This document shows positions 7,433 to 15,602 of a stretch of DNA of 37,959 nt, piece by piece. Position 1 is the first letter of the stretch. Each line of letters starts with the position of its first letter. This DNA is from Verrucomicrobiaceae bacterium (GTDB lineage: Bacteria; Verrucomicrobiota; Verrucomicrobiia; Verrucomicrobiales; DEV007), in NCBI GenBank assembly GCA_024229495.1, contig JAAESJ010000008.1, positions 1 to 37,959 on the forward strand. Reading direction: 5' to 3'. The position numbers were made by a program, and so were the translations under genes. The notes under the pieces were generated by a model. The model saw only the letters and a program-made list of their open reading frames with translations. It did not search any database and was not told the DNA's origin.

Positions 7433-9565
7433 ATGCCCCCAATCCCCTCACTACGGGCGGCCCTCACCTTATTCGTCGCCGTCATTCCTCTCGCGGTCAT
7501 CAATGCCCAGAACTGGGGCGGTCCATCCGGATACAATGCCCTCGTCACTGAACTGGGAGGTGCTCCGGAAACCAATTACTCTGCAAAGAATTACCTACAG
7601 GCCGCGGATTCCTCCTGGCGTTACAGGAGGGGAACAAGCGAGCCCTCTAACCCGCTTCATGAATGGCGCAAACTCGGCTTCAACGAAGACGCCAGCTGGT
7701 TTACCGGACAAACTCCCATCGGCTATGGTGACGGGGATGACAATACTGTCCTCTCCGATATGCCAAATTCATACTCCACGGTTTACCTCCGCCACGGGTT
7801 CAATATCAATCCCGGCAGCATCCCCGCACGCCTTACCCTGCGCGTCTACGTCGATGACGGGGCAATCGTCTGGATCAACGGCACCGAGGTTGCCCGCCTC
7901 TTTGTTACACCCGGCTTCAAGCCCTTTAACGCCATAGCATCAGTTCACGAAGCACAATGGCAGGACATCACCCTGGAAAATCCGGCCGACTTCCTCCTTG
8001 AAGGCGAAAACGTCCTCGCGATACACGCCATTAATCAGCATCCCAGCAGTTCCGACTTCTCCATTGATGCAGAGTTGATCTCGACTCAACTGAAAATTTC
8101 CCACGTGGAGGCTGCCGCAGGCACCAATTACCTCCCGCAGGATTCAGGCCAGGAGAATCCCTCCATCGGTTTCAACTTCAGCGGGACAGATATATTCCTT
8201 GGTAAAACCTTTCGACTCCAGAGCATCAACGCCAACATAACCTACGGCAGATCAAGCCATGCAAGAAATGTCGGGGAACGTATCTACAGCAGTAACTCGA
8301 TCTCTCCAAGGATCGAACTGGTCGACAATTACTTCGTGAGCAACTGGATCGGCAACGATTTCCTGCTGACGGGAACCATGATTCCGCCCCGCAACGAGGG
8401 AAGTATACTGCAAAATCATTCCTGGATCATCAGCGGTCACTCACCGGAGGCAACCATTGAACAAATCGACAGTGACATCAGGACATACAGGGAAATTATA
8501 CGGCGTCTGGATTACGCCATGGAGCGTGACGGTTTCATGGCCTGTGTCGGCCTGAACAGCAGTGCCAATACGAGCATACCCCCCATCCTTGCCGCAAGTT
8601 ACAACGCTCTATCTGTCGGCCTTACAAGTGGTGGCCACAGCCGTGGCGGCACCATCAGCGCAATCGGCACAGGGAGTGGCGCAATCGAGTATGATGGCGT
8701 GGGCCGAAGCAAACCGGAGATTGTCGCCAATGACAGCGCCACGAGCTACTCCACAGCTCAGGTAAGCGCAGCCGCAACACTTTTACTCGGGGTTGCCAAC
8801 AGCAGGGGCATGGGCAACGCCTTCCGCCCTGAAGTCATGAAAGCTATCCTCATGGCCGGAGCCACAAAGCAGGAATTTCCCACCTGGCAGCGCACCACGT
8901 CGCAACCGATTGACACTATCTACGGCGCGGGAGAAATGAATGTCCAGAACAGCTACCATATCCTTGTCGGAGGGGAAGCTTCGAGCGAATCCGTTGCCGG
9001 GAACCATGGCTGGAACCGGGCAACATTGCCCACCGGGGGAAAGACAGTCTACAACCTGAAACTGGAAAATGACGTCGATGAGTTCTCCGTAATGCTAAAC
9101 TGGAACCGGAAAATCATCGCGGCCCCATGGCTGAGCGGAGGATCCTATAATGAGTCAATTGCCGACATGTCACTGGAACTCCACCGGCTCGACAGCGGGA
9201 CTCCGGCTCTTTTGGATTCCAGCAACTCCAGTATCGACAACCTCGAACATCTCTACCTCAGGGGGCTTCCCGCGGGCAGTTACAAACTCACAGTGACAAC
9301 GGATATTGCCGGGGATTACGCGATTGCATGGCGTGCGGACAAGGGCAGGTTGCCGAGCATCACCCTGACTTCAACAGAGCCCGTATTTTCATTCAACGAT
9401 GTCATTCCCGGCAAGCAATTCACCATGGAAAAATCCAGTGACCTCAGCACCTGGGAGGCTTACCACACTTTCACCCCTTCCACGACGAGCGAAACCTTTA
9501 CCGATCCCGCCGGCAAAGTTGGCGCCCGCACCTTCTACAGGCTGGCATGGGACCCGGTAAACTGA
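7433..9565 (+). CDS. Secreted subtilase-like (S8) protein with N-terminal jelly-roll module
   Basis: This 710-residue protein has a signal peptide (1-25, 'AVINA-QN'). Residues about 55-217 form a beta module with 'YVDDGAIVWINGTEVARL' and 'GENVLAIHAINQHP', also present twice in the giant CotH protein of this window. A subtilisin-like domain follows (about 225-510): 'SSHARNVGERIY' (H276), 'GLNSSANT' (oxyanion N375), 'GRSKPEIVA' and 'ATSYSTAQVSAAATLLL' with S438 aligned to the catalytic serine. The flanks are non-canonical (GTSMAxP reads ATSYSTA), and the catalytic Asp is not obvious. A PPC-like beta region follows, and the end reads 'EKSSDLSTWE...FYRL', a tail seen in exported verrucomicrobial proteins. 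Activity is uncertain. Confidence 0.72.
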   Translation: MPPIPSLRAALTLFVAVIPLAVINAQNWGGPSGYNALVTELGGAPETNYSAKNYLQAADSSWRYRRGTSEPSNPLHEWRKLGFNEDASWFTGQTPIGYGDGDDNTVLSDMPNSYSTVYLRHGFNINPGSIPARLTLRVYVDDGAIVWINGTEVARLFVTPGFKPFNAIASVHEAQWQDITLENPADFLLEGENVLAIHAINQHPSSSDFSIDAELISTQLKISHVEAAAGTNYLPQDSGQENPSIGFNFSGTDIFLGKTFRLQSINANITYGRSSHARNVGERIYSSNSISPRIELVDNYFVSNWIGNDFLLTGTMIPPRNEGSILQNHSWIISGHSPEATIEQIDSDIRTYREIIRRLDYAMERDGFMACVGLNSSANTSIPPILAASYNALSVGLTSGGHSRGGTISAIGTGSGAIEYDGVGRSKPEIVANDSATSYSTAQVSAAATLLLGVANSRGMGNAFRPEVMKAILMAGATKQEFPTWQRTTSQPIDTIYGAGEMNVQNSYHILVGGEASSESVAGNHGWNRATLPTGGKTVYNLKLENDVDEFSVMLNWNRKIIAAPWLSGGSYNESIADMSLELHRLDSGTPALLDSSNSSIDNLEHLYLRGLPAGSYKLTVTTDIAGDYAIAWRADKGRLPSITLTSTEPVFSFNDVIPGKQFTMEKSSDLSTWEAYHTFTPSTTSETFTDPAGKVGARTFYRLAWDPVN

Positions 9566-9581
9566 TCCCCGCCTGTCAGGA

Positions 9582-11690
9582 TCAGAGTAATTCCATCTGG
9601 GACTTGCGACGTATCACCTTGTCCACCTTGTGCCGGGTAATGATGCTACCCTGGGAAGCCCGGCCCTTGACGGCAAGATCACCAAAATCAACCTCAATCT
9701 CCCTGGTCCTGAGTCGCGGTGCAGCCTTCAGCACCACGATCACCGATGGGGCATCATCCTCGGAATCATGCACTGAGAAATAGAGCACCCGCGTGCCTTT
9801 GCTCCCCCGTGTCAGTTCATACATCTTGTCACGGGTCACACCCTTAACACTGAAGCGCTTGACCCGCGCAGGTCCATCACGCCCATCACGATAAACCATA
9901 CAGTAAAATCTCGGGGTCTCCTTGCGGAAAATCGCCACGTGGGCCGGGTTCTTTCCTACGTAGGTCTTCTCGGCCACCTTGGACACCTTCATTGTTCCCT
10001 CACGGCCAAACACAATCACGTCATCCATCCTTGAGCACTTATCCACGACGGTTCCGTCACGCTTAACCCCAAATCCCGCAAAGCCGTCCTTTGAGTTCAG
10101 GTAAAGTGTTTCTGTCGCAACAGCAACACTGCGGGCAACCACCTTGCCAAAACTCGCAAGCTCGGTTTTCCGTCCCCGGACCGCTCCATATTTCTCCTTC
10201 AAGTCCTTGAAATAACGGACAGCGTAACGCGTCAACCCCTTGAGATCCTTCTCTGTCTCGGCAATCTGCTGCTCAATGCCACGGATCAACTCGTCGGCTT
10301 TCAGGGAATCAAACTTCGAGATACGCTTAATCCTGATTTCTGTCAGCCGAACAATGTCATCATCGCTCACCTTACGCTTCAACCTCTTGAGGAATGGCTT
10401 CAACCCTGTCCAGATTTCCGAGATCACCGCCTCCCAGGTGGTGCATTCCTCGATACGATGGTAAATCCTCTTCTCAATAAATATCCGTTCCAGGGAACTG
10501 AAATGCCATTTGTCCTGCAACTCTCCAAGCTTGATCTCGAGTTCCCACTTGAGAAGCTCCTTGGTATGCAATGCCGAGCGCTTGAGAAGCTCATCAACGC
10601 CCAAAAACCGGGGCTTATTGTCCTCGATGACGCATGAGTTCGGAGAAATTGACATCTCGCAGTCAGTAAAGGCATAAAGTGCCTCAATCGCGGTATCTGG
10701 ATCCAGTCCGACAGGCAGGTGGACATTGATCTCAACCTTCTCCGCGGTAATATCTTCAATCTTGGAAATCTTGATTTTCCCCTTCTCGTTGGCGGCCACA
10801 ATATTATCCATCAGTGCACCGGCAGTTGTCCCGAAAGGAACCTCAACAATGCGCAGGACACGCTTGGTTTTTGTCCTCTCTATGCGTGCCCTTACGCGAA
10901 CTCTTCCCCCGCGCAGTCCACGGTTGTATTCCGAGACATCGATGAGCCCCCCGGTTGGAAAGTCGGGAAATATCTCAAACGGCTTTTTACGTAACGCGTT
11001 AATGCAGGCGTCAATGAGCTCATTGAAGTTGTGCGGAAGAATCTTGCAGGCAAGGCCCACGGCAATACCCTCAGCCCCCTGCGCCAGCAAAAGGGGGAAC
11101 TTCATCGGAAGAGTGACCGGTTCCTTGTTGCGACCATCATAGGACGCCGCCCAGTTCGTGGTCTTGGCATTAAAGGCAACTTCCAGCGCAAATTTTGTTA
11201 ACCGTGCCTCGATATATCGCGATGCCGCGGCTTTATCGCCGGTAAAGATATTGCCCCAGTTTCCCTGCGTGTCGATCAACAGGTTCTTCTGGCCCAGGCT
11301 CACCAGTGCGTCGGCAATCGAGGCATCTCCGTGCGGATGATACTGCATGGTATGGCCAACAAGGTTGGCAACCTTGTTGTAACGGCCGTCATCCTTTTCC
11401 TTGAGTGTATGGAGAATACGCCGCTGCACAGGTTTCAACCCGTCATGAACATTCGGCACGGCACGTTCAAGGATGACATAACTGGCATAATCAATGAACC
11501 AGTCCGAATACATGTCATCAACATGGATCACCTCTGCCCTTCCTCCTCCATCCCGCCCCCCGGATACAGATTGTCCGGAAACTCCAGGTGCCTTCTTCTT
11601 GGCAATCTTTCGCTTCCCCGTTTTCTTGCGGGGGACCTTCCTGAGGACCTTCTTCTTGATGATTTTCTTGGCGATCTTCTTCTTGGCCAT
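9582..11690 (-). CDS. parC: DNA topoisomerase IV / gyrase subunit A
   Basis: This 702-residue type IIA topoisomerase A subunit cuts and rejoins DNA together with a ParE/GyrB partner that is not in this window. 'YASYVILERAVPNVHDGLKPVQRRILHTL' opens the winged-helix region. 'YHPHGDASIADALV' is the quinolone region, and 'AAASRYIEARLTKFA' carries the catalytic Arg-Tyr pair (Y159). The C-terminal blades are short and end near 'KGRASQGSIITRH'; no gyrase box is seen, which favours ParC over GyrA. ATG at 11690 is chosen because it opens a 35-residue tail almost entirely of Lys, Arg, Ile and Ala; the open frame reaches 11768. The position of E. coli GyrA Ser83 is Ala123. Confidence 0.88.
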   Translation of the reverse strand: MAKKKIAKKIIKKKVLRKVPRKKTGKRKIAKKKAPGVSGQSVSGGRDGGGRAEVIHVDDMYSDWFIDYASYVILERAVPNVHDGLKPVQRRILHTLKEKDDGRYNKVANLVGHTMQYHPHGDASIADALVSLGQKNLLIDTQGNWGNIFTGDKAAASRYIEARLTKFALEVAFNAKTTNWAASYDGRNKEPVTLPMKFPLLLAQGAEGIAVGLACKILPHNFNELIDACINALRKKPFEIFPDFPTGGLIDVSEYNRGLRGGRVRVRARIERTKTKRVLRIVEVPFGTTAGALMDNIVAANEKGKIKISKIEDITAEKVEINVHLPVGLDPDTAIEALYAFTDCEMSISPNSCVIEDNKPRFLGVDELLKRSALHTKELLKWELEIKLGELQDKWHFSSLERIFIEKRIYHRIEECTTWEAVISEIWTGLKPFLKRLKRKVSDDDIVRLTEIRIKRISKFDSLKADELIRGIEQQIAETEKDLKGLTRYAVRYFKDLKEKYGAVRGRKTELASFGKVVARSVAVATETLYLNSKDGFAGFGVKRDGTVVDKCSRMDDVIVFGREGTMKVSKVAEKTYVGKNPAHVAIFRKETPRFYCMVYRDGRDGPARVKRFSVKGVTRDKMYELTRGSKGTRVLYFSVHDSEDDAPSVIVVLKAAPRLRTREIEVDFGDLAVKGRASQGSIITRHKVDKVIRRKSQMELL

Positions 11691-11830
11691 ACGGATACTC
11701 ACGGGCAAGACCCGGCAAGGGACATTTCGACAACCCTGATCAAATAGCAAACTCCAAGAACAATTCAAACCCGCGCTTGACCCAGATACGCGGAATCACG
11801 CACCAAGCCACGAAAATACTCGCTGAAGCG

Positions 11831-11858
11831 TTGACCTTGAAGCCCTCCACGCTAATCT
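11831..11858 (+). promoter_or_regulatory. Candidate promoter of the oxidoreductase gene, near-leaderless
   Basis: TTGACC (11831-11836), a 16-base spacer and TAATCT (11853-11858) resemble a sigma70 promoter. Transcription would start near 11865, two bases before the ATG at 11867. Confidence 0.45.
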
Positions 11859-11866
11859 CCTAGCCC

Positions 11867-12868
11867 ATGAAGGCAATGACGATAGAGGGATTTGGAGGCC
11901 CGGAAGTGTTCAGGGCATCCTCGTTGCCAAAGCCTGTCGCCGGAAAAGGCCAGGTTTTAATCAGGGTGGCCGCCTCAACGGTCAACCCTATCGATTACAA
12001 GATCCGCAGTGGTTTACTCAAGGCAATTGCGCCGGAAAGCGGAGTGCTTGGATTTGACGTGGCCGGAACTATCGAGGAAACCGGAGAAGGAGTCAGTGGG
12101 CTTAAACCCGGTGACGAGGTCTTTGGTTGCACAGGTGCCGTCCTGGAACACTCCGGGGCACTGGCGGAGTTCCAGGTTGCCGATGCCAGCCTCCTCGCCA
12201 AGAAACCCGCCAACCTATCGCTGCAGGAAGCCGTCGCCCTGCCACTGGTGAGTATTACGGCATGGGACGCACTCATCCGGGGTACGGGGATTGCTGAAGG
12301 TGAACGGGTACTTGTGCACGGCGCAACAGGAGGCGTCGGGCATGTCGGCATTCAACTGGCAAAAAATGCCGGCGCCAATGTTTATGCCACGGTCTCCTCA
12401 AAGGGAAAGGCGACTATCGCCCGCACACTGGGAGCCCAACCCATCAACTACAAGGAGCAATCCGTTGAGCAATACGTCGATGAACACACTGCCGGAAAAG
12501 GATTTGATGTGGTATTCGACACTGTCGGGGGGGAGAACCTGACGCGCAGCCTTGAGGCGGCGGCACTGGAGGGACGGGTCACTTCCGTCAATACACGCAC
12601 CACCGCTGACCTAAGTCTACTGCACCAGAAAGCACTCTCACTACACGTCGTATTCATGGTCATCCCCATCCTTCACAATCAAGCTCTGGGAAAAACCCGC
12701 CATGGCGAGATTCTACGCGAAATCACCAGGCGCGTTGAGAACAATGAATTCAAACCACTCATTCATGAGCAACGCTTTCCCTTTGAAGAGGTCGGGAGCG
12801 CGCATACTCTCCTTGAGCAAGGCGAAGCAATCGGGAAAATTGTCCTGACCGGCTTTGAATCAGCCTAG
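11867..12868 (+). CDS. Zinc-independent NADP-dependent oxidoreductase (quinone reductase-like)
   Basis: This 333-residue medium-chain dehydrogenase/reductase has the GroES-like N-terminal half 'ASTVNPIDYKIRSG', 'LGFDVAGTIEETG' and 'LKPGDEVFG', then a Rossmann half with 'VLVHGATGGVGHVGIQLAKNAGA' (glycine-rich loop 152-158) and 'DVVFDTVGG'. The structural and catalytic zinc ligands of alcohol dehydrogenases are absent, as in the quinone oxidoreductase (QOR) class. It probably reduces an enone or quinone with NADPH in the cytosol; the substrate cannot be read from the sequence. It is a single gene, divergent from parC and 142 bases before phnD. Confidence 0.88.
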   Translation: MKAMTIEGFGGPEVFRASSLPKPVAGKGQVLIRVAASTVNPIDYKIRSGLLKAIAPESGVLGFDVAGTIEETGEGVSGLKPGDEVFGCTGAVLEHSGALAEFQVADASLLAKKPANLSLQEAVALPLVSITAWDALIRGTGIAEGERVLVHGATGGVGHVGIQLAKNAGANVYATVSSKGKATIARTLGAQPINYKEQSVEQYVDEHTAGKGFDVVFDTVGGENLTRSLEAAALEGRVTSVNTRTTADLSLLHQKALSLHVVFMVIPILHNQALGKTRHGEILREITRRVENNEFKPLIHEQRFPFEEVGSAHTLLEQGEAIGKIVLTGFESA

Positions 12869-12905
12869 AATCACAAACCACATCACGCACTCCCGCAAAA
12901 TTAAA

Positions 12906-12951
12906 TAACTTGAGCAAAGTAACTTGCATCCCTGCACAAGGGCGATTTAAA
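12906..12951 (+). promoter_or_regulatory. Candidate phnD promoter with TAACTTG direct repeats
   Basis: TTGCAT (12924-12929), a 16-base spacer and TTTAAA (12946-12951) resemble a sigma70 promoter. TAACTTG occurs at 12906-12912 and 12920-12926; the second copy overlaps the -35, which is a plausible regulator position. A short CCCT/AGGG inverted repeat lies in the spacer (12930-12941). No Pho-box pattern is convincing. Confidence 0.35.
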
Positions 12952-12981
12952 TCCCTCACCCATTAGACAAAGGAAGTTCAA

Positions 12982-13014
12982 ATGTTAACCAAGCCGAAAA
13001 AAAGAAAACCATGA
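12982..13014 (+). CDS. Possible leader peptide MLTKPKKRKP overlapping phnD
   Basis: This ten-codon frame has the best Shine-Dalgarno match in this stretch (AAGGAAG, 12970-12976, five bases before its ATG). It ends with TGA at 13012-13014, overlapping the phnD ATG (13011) as ATGA. The peptide is six basic residues, two prolines and three others. Ribosomes ending here could restart on phnD, so the frame may set importer translation. It may also be chance; no homologue can be checked here. Confidence 0.35.
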   Translation: MLTKPKKRKP

Positions 13015-13928
13015 AACCGCAACTCATCGTTGCCGGTCTGGCAATCTGCACCCTCCTCCTAGCTCCCGGCTGCAAGAAGGATAACTCTAAAAATGCCGGG
13101 AATTCCAATGGGGATTCAAGCGCCACCAAGATCCTGCGCTTTTCCGCAATCCCCGATGAAAACACCACTGAGCAAACGGCGAAGTTCAGTAAGTTTGCCG
13201 ATCACCTCTCAAGTGAACTCAATATCACCGCAGAGTTTGTTCCAGCCACCGACTACGGTGCCTCCGTGGACAAGTTCGTTAACGGCGAAATTCACCTTGC
13301 ATGGTTCGGCGGCTTGACCGGCGTACAGGCACGCGCTGAGGTGGACGGAGCCAGGGCAATCGCCCAGGGCATTGAGGACCCCAATTATATCTCCTACTTC
13401 ATTGCCAATTCAGAAACCGGCCTTGAATTAAGCGAGGATTTTCCCGCGTCCATCAAGGACATGAAATTTACTTTCGGCTCGGAAAAGTCCACCTCCGGAA
13501 GGCTAATGCCCAGCTTTTTCATCGAGGAGGCAACCGGATTCGATGCCATCAAGTGGTTTTCAAACCCACCCGCCTTCTCAGGTGCGCATGACAAGACTGC
13601 CAAACTTGTCGAGACAGGCACCTTCCAGGTCGGGGCTCTAAGCTACAAGAAATACGACAGCATGGTCGAAAGCGGGGACCTGGACGCCAATAAATGCAGG
13701 ATCATCTGGAAAACACCGCCATACGCCGACTACAACTGGACTGCCCATCCGGACCTTGAAACCATTTTTGGCGCAGGGTTTACTGACAAGCTCCAGGCGG
13801 TCCTGATTGCAATCGATGACCCAGCACTCCTCAAGGCACTCACCCGCTCCAAGATCATCGCAGCCAAGAACGAGGACTTCCAGGCGATCGCTGATGTCGC
13901 AAAGCAACTCAAGTTGCTCAACGACTAG
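13011..13928 (+). CDS. PhnD-family ABC transporter substrate-binding lipoprotein
   Basis: This 305-residue protein has a lipoprotein-type signal peptide (hydrophobic 6-17, 'LLAPGC' with C21 and basic residues after). The body is a PhnD-like periplasmic binding protein: 'LRFSAIPDENTTE', 'VPATDYGASVDKFVNGEIHLAWFGGLTGVQAR', 'FGSEKSTSGRLMP', 'GAHDKTAKLVETGTFQVGALSY' and 'WKTPPYADYNWTAHPDL'. PhnD proteins bind phosphonates or phosphite. This sub-branch, with IPDE...TDY and WFGGLTGVQAR, also includes proteins annotated as putative selenate binders, so the ligand is left open. It heads a four-gene operon with its own ATPase and two permeases, 30 bases before the ATPase gene. Confidence 0.87.
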   Translation: MKPQLIVAGLAICTLLLAPGCKKDNSKNAGNSNGDSSATKILRFSAIPDENTTEQTAKFSKFADHLSSELNITAEFVPATDYGASVDKFVNGEIHLAWFGGLTGVQARAEVDGARAIAQGIEDPNYISYFIANSETGLELSEDFPASIKDMKFTFGSEKSTSGRLMPSFFIEEATGFDAIKWFSNPPAFSGAHDKTAKLVETGTFQVGALSYKKYDSMVESGDLDANKCRIIWKTPPYADYNWTAHPDLETIFGAGFTDKLQAVLIAIDDPALLKALTRSKIIAAKNEDFQAIADVAKQLKLLND

Positions 13929-13958
13929 GCAGGCACCGATGGTAAAGAGTGGCAAGTC

Positions 13959-14753
13959 ATGCCGGAAACTACTCATAGCTCGCCGACCACCTTCCATTTA
14001 AGGAAGGTGGAGTGCCGCTATGGCAAACTCAAGGCCCTGGCATCCGTCTCTCTGTCTATAAAGGGTGAAGAGAGGGTTGCCATTGTTGGCCCAAGCGGCA
14101 GCGGAAAAACTACCCTCTTGCGGTTATGCAACGCCACGCTGCAGGCCAATTCCGGGACCATCGAGATACTGGGAAGCAATGCCGAGAACCTTTCTCCCCG
14201 CCAATTACGGCTGACCCGGTCTCGAATTGCCACCATTCCTCAAGACCTGGGACTGGTGCCCAATCTGCGCGTCTGGCAGAATATTGTCAGCGGCAGGATC
14301 GGCAAGCTGGGGCTGATTGGAAACCTGCGCAACCTGCTGGTGCCCTCAAAACCGACAATGACAAAGATCCACACACTGCTGGAACGGGTAGGCATTGAGG
14401 AAAAACTTTTTGCCCGCACATCCGAGTTGTCAGGAGGGCAGCAACAACGGGTCGCGGTCGCGCGTGCCCTGTTCCAGGAACCGAAGGCAATCCTTGCCGA
14501 CGAGCCGGTATCCAGCGTGGACCCCGCAAGAGCTACAAGCCTTGTGGAGTTGCTCAATGACATTGCCGTTGAACACGGGCTGACACTGCTGATGAGCCTG
14601 CACAACCTCGAGCTGGCACGCACCAGTTTCCCCCGGTTGATCGGGCTGCGGGGAGGAAAGGTGCTTTTTGATCAGAGTCCCGACCAACTCGAACCCGGGG
14701 AACTGGAGGAGCTCTATCACCTCGAACCTGACGAAATTCTCGAGAGAGGGTAA
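13959..14753 (+). CDS. PhnC-family ABC transporter ATP-binding protein
   Basis: This 264-residue single ABC domain has Walker A 'GPSGSGKT' (44-51), a Q-loop near 'IPQDLGLVPNLRVWQNI' (93-109), the signature 'LSGGQQQR' (157-164) and Walker B 'AILADEP' (177-183). 'LMSLHNLELA' holds the switch histidine. The 'NLRVWQNIVSGRIGKLG' stretch is typical of PhnC. It hydrolyses ATP on the cytoplasmic face to drive import. The next gene starts two bases after its stop. Confidence 0.92.
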   Translation: MPETTHSSPTTFHLRKVECRYGKLKALASVSLSIKGEERVAIVGPSGSGKTTLLRLCNATLQANSGTIEILGSNAENLSPRQLRLTRSRIATIPQDLGLVPNLRVWQNIVSGRIGKLGLIGNLRNLLVPSKPTMTKIHTLLERVGIEEKLFARTSELSGGQQQRVAVARALFQEPKAILADEPVSSVDPARATSLVELLNDIAVEHGLTLLMSLHNLELARTSFPRLIGLRGGKVLFDQSPDQLEPGELEELYHLEPDEILERG

Positions 14754-14755
14754 CG

Positions 14756-15601
14756 ATGATTGCCACCACTTTCCAGCGTTACCTAGGTTCACGAAGGGCA
14801 ACTCTTCTTATCATCTCGCTGGCAGCCATCACCTCCTTCTGGGTACTGGACCTCAACCCGCTGCGCCTGTTCAGTGGCAACCTCACGCTCACCGGTGATT
14901 TTCTCCTGTCAGCGTTCCGGCCGGCGCTTGAATACCAGAAACCCGTCGAGGGGGCAGAGCCTTTTCTTCTCACCGTCATCAGTGCCACCCTGCGCACTCT
15001 GCGCTTTGCCTTGCTGGCAATGAGCGTGGCTATTCCCTGCGGCGCCCTTCTGGCCTTCCTTTCGTCCACCGCGTGGTGGCCGGATATCCGGCGACACAAA
15101 GTGCTGGGCTGGGCACTGCGACCCCTCTGCATTGTATCCCGTGCAATGATGGCATTTGCCCGCTCCATCCACGAATTGATCTGGGGCCTGCTGTTCATTA
15201 CCGCCATGGGGCTTTCCACCGATGCCGCGATCATCGCGGTGGCGATACCCTACTCGGGAATCCTTGCCAAGATCTACTCGGAAATGTTCGAGGAACATTC
15301 ACGGAAGGCGCAACTTGCCCTGCGGGCCATAGGTGCAGGTAGTGTTGCCGCGTTCCTTGCAGGACTGTTGCCGCGCGCCCTCCCCGACCTCATCACCTAT
15401 ACCTTTTACCGGCTTGAGTGCGCGGTGCGCACCGCAGCGGTATTCGGCTTCGTGGGCATTGAAACGATCGGTTACCGCATCAAGCTGGCCTCCGACGAGT
15501 TCCATTACCGCGAGGTGTGGACCTACCTTTATGTGCTCTTCGCCTTGATTGTCATCATCGAGTGGTGGAGCAGGGCCCTGCGAAAAAGAATGGATACCTG
15601 A
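14756..15601 (+). CDS. PhnE-family ABC transporter permease (first)
   Basis: This 281-residue inner-membrane protein has a first helix at about 17-35, a substrate-gate region 'LTVISATLRTLRFALLAMSVAIPCGALLAFLSS', and 'ARSIHELIWGLLFITAMGL', a PhnE-type stretch. The cytoplasmic EAA-like loop is 'EEHSRKAQLALRAIGAGS' followed by 'LLPRALPDLITYTFYRLECAVRTAAVFGFVG', which contacts the ATPase. The order and spacing, two bases after phnC and one base before the second permease, indicate one translationally coupled operon. Confidence 0.9.
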   Translation: MIATTFQRYLGSRRATLLIISLAAITSFWVLDLNPLRLFSGNLTLTGDFLLSAFRPALEYQKPVEGAEPFLLTVISATLRTLRFALLAMSVAIPCGALLAFLSSTAWWPDIRRHKVLGWALRPLCIVSRAMMAFARSIHELIWGLLFITAMGLSTDAAIIAVAIPYSGILAKIYSEMFEEHSRKAQLALRAIGAGSVAAFLAGLLPRALPDLITYTFYRLECAVRTAAVFGFVGIETIGYRIKLASDEFHYREVWTYLYVLFALIVIIEWWSRALRKRMDT

Positions 15602-15602
15602 C

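Noticed and set aside
15549-15602. 18-residue extension of the second permease
   Set aside because: It overlaps the end of the first permease; the start at 15603 gives normal spacing and a normal N-terminus.
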